From: SZUA-22 sp039714835
GTDB lineage: Bacteria; Bacteroidota; Ignavibacteria; Ignavibacteriales; Melioribacteraceae
DNA length: 12,741 nt
Direction of reading: 5' to 3'
Assembly: GCA_039714835.1 (NCBI GenBank)
Contig: JBDLIN010000101.1
Span: 1 to 12,741, forward strand
Shown here: positions 6,926-12,741 of the stretch, piece by piece
Position numbering within the stretch: position 1 is the first letter of the stretch
How the letters are laid out: every line of letters begins with the position of its first letter
Notes under the pieces: model-generated
What the model saw: the letters and a program-made list of their open reading frames with translations, nothing else
What the model was told of the DNA's origin: nothing
Databases searched by the model: none
Position numbers and translations under genes: made by a program

Positions 6926-8448
6926 AATGACAACCCAAAATCTTCAAATAGAATTACTTCAAGAAGAATTCCAACATTACCAACATTACCATCGCACTCA
7001 TGCAAAGGAAGACCAAAGAAAAATATTGTATTGTCATTACTCTTTAAGGCAATTATTTGTGATTCTTCTGAAGTTCCATCTGGAAGTCTGTACAGACTTG
7101 TTGCAGCGAACTCAGAAGGAAAAAGAGTTTGAACTTTTATACTGCTCCCTGTTGTTTTAAGATCAGGATATTTAGCCAATGTTGAATCACCATCGATGTT
7201 TATATTTGAACCAATATACTTAATTGGAGAAGCAAGACTATCAATTGGTAGAAAATCTTGTAATTGCAAAACATCAACCGGATGAGGCAAAACAGAGGTA
7301 AAAATAACTTTACCGCCATCTTCAATATAATTTTTTAAAGTACTGGAAGCTAAATCAATATATGGCTGATTGTCAGAATACCATATCAATGCATCAAATA
7401 ACTTAATGGTTTCGGCAAATGTTATATTTTCATAAGGAATAATATATTCATGAATATCCCATGCATCATAGTGATCAGCAAAACTACCATCAAGTAAATT
7501 GTCTAAACTTTCTTTGTAAAAATTCTCAGAATTATCAACCTTCGTATTATCATCAACTAAAAGTACTTTCCCTTTGGGCTTCTTAACAAACCAAGTTACT
7601 TCCTCATCACTTGGAAGACTTAAATATTCACTTTTTGCCCCTGATATATCTTCTGCCTGGATATAAATTCTATTATTATCATTTAACACAATTCCTGGTA
7701 GTTTTTCAGAATTCAGATTCCCATTTACAATTATATCCATTATTGGAGTATCGTTATTTAAGTTCTCAGCTCTAATGGTAATGTTCCTGATATCACCACT
7801 AAGAGAAATTGAACTATTTGTATCATTAAGAGCGATATTAATACTTTTAATAGTTTCAAGTCCATCCAAATCATCAACATTCCAACCAAGTGTCATTACA
7901 GGAAATGATACTGCTGGTAAACTTGTTAAAGAATTCCATTCAATACTTGGGGCACTGTTTTTTATTGGAAATAATTCTGAAGCCGGCTCGGGATCAACAT
8001 CACCAATGTCATAATACTTTTCTCCGGGATTAAATAATCCATCATTGTTCTCATCTTCAAAAGGTTCCGGGCCAAAGTCAATTCCATTTCTTATAATAGA
8101 ATTATCATAAACATCATTTCCGTTATTATCAATTCCCGCAACTTCAAATTTATATATTGTATCACTAGCACCAATTTGCAATTCAAATGATATGGCATTC
8201 TCAGTTGTAAATTCCCAATCATCTCCATTCCACTTATAATAATATCCAATCACCAATCCATCTGGATCATCTGCCCACCATCCAATTTTTAATTTGCTAG
8301 GCTGAGGAGAAATTGTAGAATCAGGGTATAAAAATAAGTGAGTTTCTGGCGGTAAATTCTCTTGAGGCAAATCATTAATACTCTCATCACAACTAAGGAT
8401 AAAGCTCAAAAGAATTACCGCACAATATGTAAAAATATTTCTTTTCAA
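6922..8448 (-). CDS. Lipoprotein with EF-hand-like loop and glutamine-amidotransferase-like C-terminal domain
   Basis: A 508-residue lipoprotein: the signal peptide ends in FILSC with Cys20 the likely lipidated residue, followed by D-E, an acidic context like that of surface-exposed lipoproteins in Bacteroidetes. Residues about 33-115 and 165-285 look like Ig/FN3-type beta-sandwiches (WWADDPDGLVIGYYYKWNGD; LGWNVDDLDGLETI). An EF-hand-like loop lies at 132-143 (DENNDGLFNPGE; ligands D132, N134, D136, N140, E143). From about 293 a Rossmann-type region begins (GKVLLVDDN), continues through FDALIWYSDN and LKNYIEDGGKVIFTSV, and ends near IIALKSNDNTIFFFGLP. This resembles the class-I GATase/ThuA-like fold seen in secreted proteins, but I see no G-x-C-x-G nucleophile elbow, so it is probably a binding domain. 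The start is TTG 8448: the codon before it is a TAA stop and the signal peptide starts at once, so no other start is available. The exact function is unknown; the overlap with the receptor suggests a partner role. Confidence 0.85.
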   Translation of the reverse strand: MKRNIFTYCAVILLSFILSCDESINDLPQENLPPETHLFLYPDSTISPQPSKLKIGWWADDPDGLVIGYYYKWNGDDWEFTTENAISFELQIGASDTIYKFEVAGIDNNGNDVYDNSIIRNGIDFGPEPFEDENNDGLFNPGEKYYDIGDVDPEPASELFPIKNSAPSIEWNSLTSLPAVSFPVMTLGWNVDDLDGLETIKSINIALNDTNSSISLSGDIRNITIRAENLNNDTPIMDIIVNGNLNSEKLPGIVLNDNNRIYIQAEDISGAKSEYLSLPSDEEVTWFVKKPKGKVLLVDDNTKVDNSENFYKESLDNLLDGSFADHYDAWDIHEYIIPYENITFAETIKLFDALIWYSDNQPYIDLASSTLKNYIEDGGKVIFTSVLPHPVDVLQLQDFLPIDSLASPIKYIGSNINIDGDSTLAKYPDLKTTGSSIKVQTLFPSEFAATSLYRLPDGTSEESQIIALKSNDNTIFFFGLPLHECDGNVGNVGILLEVILFEDFGLSL

Positions 8449-8472
8449 TTATAATATCTGTTTTTTGGAGCC

Positions 8473-8500
8473 AGCAATCTTCAATTGCTCAACTCGCAAT
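8473..8500 (-). other. Two mutually exclusive small hairpins in the 68-base gap
   Basis: AGCAAT (8473-8478) can pair with ATTGCT (8484-8489) around a 5-base loop. ATTGC (8484-8488) can alternatively pair with GCAAT (8496-8500) around a 7-base loop. The middle segment is shared, so only one can form at a time. No T-run follows on the transcribed strand, so a terminator is not supported. Stems this short can arise by chance in AT-rich DNA. The rest of the 8449-8516 gap shows nothing I can name. Confidence 0.25.
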
Positions 8501-8516
8501 AATCATATTTAAGACC

Positions 8517-10616
8517 TTACTTTAACAATAGCAGTTTTTTAGAAACAACAAAATTTCCAGCTTCTATTCTGTAGAAATAAACACCACTTGAGAGATTTGC
8601 AGCATTGAACTCTACTTTATAAATACCAGCAGACTGTTCTCTATTAACAAGCGTACTAATTTCTCTACCCAACATATCATATACTTTCAATTTAACATTT
8701 ACCATTTCCGGTACTGAATATTGTATTACCGTTGTCGGGTTGAATGGATTTGGATAATTTTGTGATAGTTCAAAAGCAGCTGGAATTTTTACATTTTCTT
8801 CTATATCAGTAAATCCCCAAAAGTCATCATTTTTCCTTGGGATCAATTTAAAATTATTGAATGCATAATAAATAACTCCCGTTATTGATTCAAAAGTATT
8901 CCCTTCCTTTATACCAATTAATCCTGCTGAATCTGCAAGCCCTGGTTCCCAGTTATTATGATAACTGTGACTGCCATCTTGAAGTTCAACTCTAGTTGAA
9001 CCTAGAGCATCAGATACAAGTATTTCACCGTAGTTTGATGTTCCATCTGCATTTTCATTGGTAACAATTAGATTTTTATACACAATAAGCATACTTTCAT
9101 ATTCTTCGGCAGCATCATTTCTACCTGTTGAAATCTGGTCACAAGTTAAAATCAATGAAGGAATTTCACCAACATGCTCTAAAATTTCAAGGTTTGAAAC
9201 ATCAATTGTTGTATGATAATAATCTTCTATTACTGTTCCAGTTACGCTGACTAAATCACCTCTAACTTGACCATTAAGTGGTACTTTAATCATTCTTAAA
9301 CCAGCCCATTCAAAAGAATTCCTCATCTGCATATACTGAGCTGAACCGCCTTGTTCATCAATATCAGAAGAATCTGCTGTTATAACACCTTGTAGTGTTA
9401 ATACTTCACCTTCAAATCTACTGGCTCCTTGTCTATAAGGAGTATATTGCACATGAAAAATAGTCGGATCGCTGTTTAATACCCAATAATAATATTTTAC
9501 AGATGTGTCATTCGGACTAATTGATTCATTACCTTCATTATCTTTTGCATACACATAATAACTAACTAAACTGTTATCAGAAGAAGTTCCTGGAATATTT
9601 GCAGAATATGCTGTATCCTGAAATGTCATAGGAATTTCTAGAAATTCTCCATCATTAACTTGATAAATAATTTTTGCTTCTGTTACCGTTCCATCATTAT
9701 CTTCGATTTTAAATAGTACATCAGCACTTTGATTGGTTAATACCCTCGGGGGAGCATTTTGAATTAATGTAATAGTTGGAGGGGCTGTTTCACCAATTTT
9801 CATATCACCTGGATATAATGGGACAATATACCACCCATCGTCTCGAGTATGAATTATACCTCTGATATGCTTTAGTAACGTACCATTTGCTGGAGATTCA
9901 TATTCTGTAATACCAACTAATTTATGTCCAGATCTTTCAGTAAAGTAAGAAGATTGATCATACATAAATATTTTATTACCACTTCCATCTGAAAATGCAA
10001 AATTTGTGCTACCGCCTGGATTTCTATCACTTGTTATCACATTCTGAAATTCAACAAACATACCTTCATATTTTTCAGCTTCCAGATTAAATGACGTCTC
10101 ATCAAAAAATTCAGAGACTGTAACAACAATTGGATCAGGCCGCTTACCCTTTGAATCAACAATATTAATTTCAGTTAGTGGTTCTACTAGAATAGATAAA
10201 GTTGTTGTATTGCCATAAAATCCTTCAGACACAATACCAATCATTTCAACAACATCACCAGTATCGATAATATCAAAACCAGTTGCAAAATTTGTATCAG
10301 GTTGTTCAACAGTCATTCCACCCCAAAGTGCACCTGATGTATCTTGTATAAAAGTTAAGTATGATCCCCTTGTTGCACTAGATGTTGTCAGTCTTCTATC
10401 GTTTTCCCAGTCAACCATAGGCGCAAACAGAACAGTACCAACAATTTTAACTGTATCACCTGAATATTGCGTTCCAATCTCAGAAATTGTTGAAGCATTT
10501 GCTAAAATTGAATCAGGTACTATATTCAATTCTGGTATTGTCATCGTAGGATATTCCTGAGCTTTTAAGAAAGAAGTCAGGATAAATATTGAATAAATGA
10601 AGTATCTTAATTTCAT
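8517..10616 (-). CDS. Secreted T9SS protein with two pairs of OB-fold modules
   Basis: A 699-residue protein with a signal peptide (MKLRYFIYSIFILTSFLKA). Predicted order: OB-like module about 52-148 (VKIVGTVLFAP, then GDVVEMIGIVSEGFYG), a second about 182-272, an Ig/FN3-like module about 278-378 (ADVLFKIEDNDGTVTEAKI), a third OB-like module about 398-480 (LTLQGVITAD, then GDLVSVTGTVIEDYY) and a fourth about 505-595. The last 88 residues are a clear T9SS type-A sorting domain: FELSQNYPNPFNPTTVIQYS, VYDMLGREISTLV, GVYFYRIEAGNF and a final KKLLLLK. Known: such domains direct export across the outer membrane and are usually removed at anchoring. Related OB modules occur in secreted nucleases and in many FCB surface proteins. 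I see no catalytic motif, so binding or a structural role is likelier than enzyme activity. It starts 12 bases after the preceding stop with a good Shine-Dalgarno. Confidence 0.88.
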   Translation of the reverse strand: MKLRYFIYSIFILTSFLKAQEYPTMTIPELNIVPDSILANASTISEIGTQYSGDTVKIVGTVLFAPMVDWENDRRLTTSSATRGSYLTFIQDTSGALWGGMTVEQPDTNFATGFDIIDTGDVVEMIGIVSEGFYGNTTTLSILVEPLTEINIVDSKGKRPDPIVVTVSEFFDETSFNLEAEKYEGMFVEFQNVITSDRNPGGSTNFAFSDGSGNKIFMYDQSSYFTERSGHKLVGITEYESPANGTLLKHIRGIIHTRDDGWYIVPLYPGDMKIGETAPPTITLIQNAPPRVLTNQSADVLFKIEDNDGTVTEAKIIYQVNDGEFLEIPMTFQDTAYSANIPGTSSDNSLVSYYVYAKDNEGNESISPNDTSVKYYYWVLNSDPTIFHVQYTPYRQGASRFEGEVLTLQGVITADSSDIDEQGGSAQYMQMRNSFEWAGLRMIKVPLNGQVRGDLVSVTGTVIEDYYHTTIDVSNLEILEHVGEIPSLILTCDQISTGRNDAAEEYESMLIVYKNLIVTNENADGTSNYGEILVSDALGSTRVELQDGSHSYHNNWEPGLADSAGLIGIKEGNTFESITGVIYYAFNNFKLIPRKNDDFWGFTDIEENVKIPAAFELSQNYPNPFNPTTVIQYSVPEMVNVKLKVYDMLGREISTLVNREQSAGIYKVEFNAANLSSGVYFYRIEAGNFVVSKKLLLLK
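8520..8783 (-). other. T9SS type-A C-terminal sorting domain of the OB-fold protein
   Basis: Encodes residues 612-699. The hallmarks are the YPNPFNPTT motif, a central DMLGREI strand, the GVYFYRI strand and a basic KK followed by leucines and a final Lys. This is the strongest taxonomic and functional marker in the window: it implies a working type IX secretion system elsewhere in the genome. Confidence 0.95.
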
Positions 10617-10620
10617 TGTA

Positions 10621-10626
10621 TCACCT
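10621..10626 (-). promoter_or_regulatory. Shine-Dalgarno of the OB-fold protein gene
   Basis: On the minus strand AGGTGA stands 4 bases before ATG 10616, inside the 12-base gap after the upstream gene. Clear Shine-Dalgarno sites are uncommon in FCB bacteria, and most other starts in this window lack one. It confirms the start. Confidence 0.65.
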
Positions 10627-10628
10627 TT

Positions 10629-12719
10629 TTATTTTATTATTAGAAATTTTCCTTTTTTTATATCACTATTTTTTAGATTTTTTACAGTAAATAGATACAA
10701 TCCAGTTGCAACTGCCTGGTCATACTCAGTAATTAAATCCCATGCATGTTCACCCCCAGCCATTTGCTGCTTACCATCTTTCGAAAAAGTCTCAAACCAT
10801 CTTAGATCTGAACCGTTGCTTTGTTGATCGTGATAGATTTTTTTCACTATATCCCCAGAAAGAGTATAAATAACTATTTCACATTCCGCAGGCAAATTGT
10901 AGAAGTATAATTTCCTTAGTCTTTCAGAACTTCCGTCCCAATAGGCACTTCCATAATAGGGATTAGGATAAACACCAACCTCAACATCTTTTTCTTCAAC
11001 AGGAAGTGTCCCAGGAATCACTTTTTGAAGATTTGCTAGAGGACCGCTTTCCAGACTCTCCAAGTTGTTTCCTGGATCACCTTTATCAAAAGCAGTTACA
11101 CTATAGATGTACTGCCAACCATTCAACTGATTTTCTACTTCAAATTTATACCAATACTCAGTATCATCACCAAGAAACTTAACAGGTTCATCAAGTTCAA
11201 TAAAATCGAATCCAGTATTAAAGCCAATGTTATTACCTATACTGTCAAATTCAGCTGCTTCTATTAATGAAGCATTTATGTCCTGTGCCTCGGTTAGGTC
11301 GTAGCCGGGATTCGTTCTGTAGATTTTATAACCCTCAAAATCTTTATTACCAGAAATCGGATCTATTGACTCTTCTGCTCTTTTATCCCAATAAATAGTT
11401 ACCATTTGATTTCCTGGTACAGCTTTAACTTTTGGTAGTGTTGGTGGTGCAGGTAAAATGTATCTTGTTATCTTTCCATTACCATCAAGATCCTCATTTG
11501 AATCCAGTATTCCATTACCGTTTTTATCTTCTCCATAATAAGCTCTTAAAGCCCATCCCGCATTTGTAAATAAATTATATTTTTGTAATTCTGTATCAAA
11601 AGAAGGATGATCCGTCCCAAATTTCTTAGCTGCTACAATTGCGAAAGTAATATTTACGGAATCCTCAGGTGCTAATGCATCTTTAATTCCAGCAGATATC
11701 AACATTGAACGGTTGCTTGGTGTTACAATATCTTCAGGTTTAATAGCTTCACCAATTCCAAATCTATTATCCCCGCCGTAAAATCCCAACATTTTTTTAT
11801 ATCTTTCAATATCATTTTGAGGTGCAAAATAATTTGGATCTGTTGTATTTCTAAACTGCCAGTTTACAAAATTTACTGAATCAATTTCTTTATTACTGCC
11901 AAGAAATTGTATTCCAATATAACTATCTGTAAATCCTACATCGCCAGTAGCATCAAATTCGTAGGCGATTTTTAATGAATCGCTGTAACCATTTCCTCCT
12001 TTATTATAGAAAGCACTTCCTGTTCTTGGTGATGTAACATTTGTATTTCTTACAACCGTATCTGTCCATAAACCAATATGCAAGCTATCAAGATATTTAT
12101 CACTATTATTCTTAATCCAGTAATTCATTATTACGAAAAAGTCAGCAAATGGATAATTCCAAACATAACTCTCTTGATGAATACTAACTCCAAGTGGTCT
12201 ATGGTCAACAATTAGTTCACCATTACTAAAGTGAGTGTTGGTATCAACAAAATCCATTATAAAATCCTGGTGGGAAATTGCTTCAGGATTAAAGAATCTT
12301 GAATCAATTAATGATGATTTTTCTGTAACTCTACTTCCAGGTAAATTAGTGAATTCAAATCCACCACCTCTAGCTGATACAGATGATGCATCCACAGCAC
12401 CTGTGGATACAAATGGTCCTCTTCTATTACTACCATTTTCATCATCACTCAAAAATGCTCCTATCCATATACCACCATCAAATAAATGTTCAATACCACT
12501 TCCGTAAGGAAATTCACAAGATGGTTGTTCAGGCCAAAGAGCAAATCCATGCCCATAAGTACCGAAGTTAGTAACAGTTAGTCCAATATTTCCAACATTT
12601 GTGTAGTGATCGTCATCATCCTCAAAAAGTTTGCTTAACCGATTAACTCGGTCATCATTATCAGATGAAAAGGCTAAAAACAAAAAGGCAGATATAAACA
12701 GTAGTAAATATTTTTTCAT
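10629..12719 (-). CDS. Secreted T9SS-type protein with calcium-binding loops and FN3-like region
   Basis: A 696-residue protein from ATG 12719, which opens a good signal peptide (MKKYLLLFISAFLFLAF). An in-frame TTG at 12728 would add three residues, and the frame is still open at the window edge, but the signal peptide favours ATG. Residues about 40-390 form a large beta-rich region I do not recognise (IEHLFDGGIWIGAFLSDDEN; SYVWNYPFADFFVIMNYWIK), reminiscent of large surface proteins common in Ignavibacteria-like genomes. Residues 398-417 hold an EF-hand/dockerin-like stretch: DKNGNGILDSNE followed by DLDGNGKI. An FN3-like region follows at about 424-550 (VTIYWDKR, FEGYKIYRT, YIYSVTAFDKG). 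The C-terminus from about 584 (VYPNPYYG, then EIVIYTLSGDIVKK, ATGLYLFTVKN and a final KKGKFLIIK) is a T9SS-type sorting domain, more divergent than that of the next gene. Function unknown; a surface or secreted structural or binding protein is likely. Confidence 0.88.
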   Translation of the reverse strand: MKKYLLLFISAFLFLAFSSDNDDRVNRLSKLFEDDDDHYTNVGNIGLTVTNFGTYGHGFALWPEQPSCEFPYGSGIEHLFDGGIWIGAFLSDDENGSNRRGPFVSTGAVDASSVSARGGGFEFTNLPGSRVTEKSSLIDSRFFNPEAISHQDFIMDFVDTNTHFSNGELIVDHRPLGVSIHQESYVWNYPFADFFVIMNYWIKNNSDKYLDSLHIGLWTDTVVRNTNVTSPRTGSAFYNKGGNGYSDSLKIAYEFDATGDVGFTDSYIGIQFLGSNKEIDSVNFVNWQFRNTTDPNYFAPQNDIERYKKMLGFYGGDNRFGIGEAIKPEDIVTPSNRSMLISAGIKDALAPEDSVNITFAIVAAKKFGTDHPSFDTELQKYNLFTNAGWALRAYYGEDKNGNGILDSNEDLDGNGKITRYILPAPPTLPKVKAVPGNQMVTIYWDKRAEESIDPISGNKDFEGYKIYRTNPGYDLTEAQDINASLIEAAEFDSIGNNIGFNTGFDFIELDEPVKFLGDDTEYWYKFEVENQLNGWQYIYSVTAFDKGDPGNNLESLESGPLANLQKVIPGTLPVEEKDVEVGVYPNPYYGSAYWDGSSERLRKLYFYNLPAECEIVIYTLSGDIVKKIYHDQQSNGSDLRWFETFSKDGKQQMAGGEHAWDLITEYDQAVATGLYLFTVKNLKNSDIKKGKFLIIK
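10632..10979 (-). other. T9SS-like C-terminal domain of the calcium-loop protein
   Basis: Encodes the last 116 residues. YPNP near its start, an IYTLSGDIVKK strand, a GLYLFTV strand and the terminal KKGKFLIIK match the pattern of type-A sorting domains. An insertion rich in polar residues (about HDQQSNGSDLRWFETFSKDG) lies between the strands. The insertion makes the assignment somewhat less sure than for the neighbouring gene. Confidence 0.75.
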
Positions 12720-12741
12720 ATAATCCAAAAAAATTGCCTTG

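Noticed and set aside
6922..8448. The C-terminal domain as an active glutamine amidotransferase
   Set aside because: No G-x-C-x-G nucleophile elbow is visible. The only late cysteine (485, in LHECDG) is near the end of the domain and in the wrong context.
8449..8489. A sigma70-like promoter (minus strand TTGCTG, 18 bases, TATAAT) before the lipoprotein gene
   Set aside because: The TATAAT touches the TTG start, so transcription would begin inside the coding region. AT-rich DNA gives such words by chance, and FCB-group promoters use a different consensus.
1..12741. CRISPR array, tRNA or rRNA genes, transposase
   Set aside because: I saw no regularly spaced direct repeats, tRNA-like cloverleaf, rRNA core sequence or transposase motif on either strand.

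Overview
The window is AT-rich and reads as part of the genome of a Gram-negative bacterium of the Bacteroidetes/Ignavibacteria/Chlorobi (FCB) group, most likely Ignavibacteria-like. The main clue is a C-terminal type IX secretion (T9SS) sorting domain carrying the motif SQNYPNPFNPTT. Other clues are a second protein with a YPNP-type C-terminal domain, a PorV/PorQ-family outer-membrane protein, a carboxypeptidase-regulatory-domain TonB-dependent receptor, and lipoproteins with acidic residues after the lipid-bearing cysteine. The exact lineage is an inference.

All seven genes lie on the minus strand, so transcription runs from high to low coordinates. In that order they are: (A) 12719-10629, a secreted T9SS protein with calcium-loop and FN3-like regions; (B) 10616-8517, a secreted T9SS protein with four predicted OB-fold modules; (C) 8448-6922, a lipoprotein with an EF-hand-like loop and a glutamine-amidotransferase-like C-terminal domain; (D) 6925-4115, a TonB-dependent receptor; (E) 3989-3012, a PorV/PorQ-family protein; (F) 3007-1916, an NHL beta-propeller lipoprotein; (G) 1907 to beyond position 1, a secreted phospholipase D-superfamily protein with two OB-fold modules, an FN3 module and two HKD motifs, cut by the window edge.

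The gaps are 12, 68, -4 (overlap), 125, 4 and 8 bases, so the set looks like one operon or two tightly linked ones. The only large gap (3990-4114) holds a composite inverted repeat with a perfect 20-bp GC-rich palindrome nested in one arm. The 68-base gap (8449-8516) holds two small mutually exclusive hairpins. I see no tRNA, rRNA, CRISPR array, insertion sequence or convincing plus-strand gene.

Every product carries an export signal. Together they look like a cell-surface module: secreted cargo (A, B, probably G), surface or periplasmic lipoproteins (C, F), an energised outer-membrane receptor (D) and a T9SS shuttle-like barrel (E). The PLD-superfamily catalytic motifs and OB folds suggest that nucleic acid or another phosphodiester could be the substrate. 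That reading is a hypothesis, not something the sequence proves.
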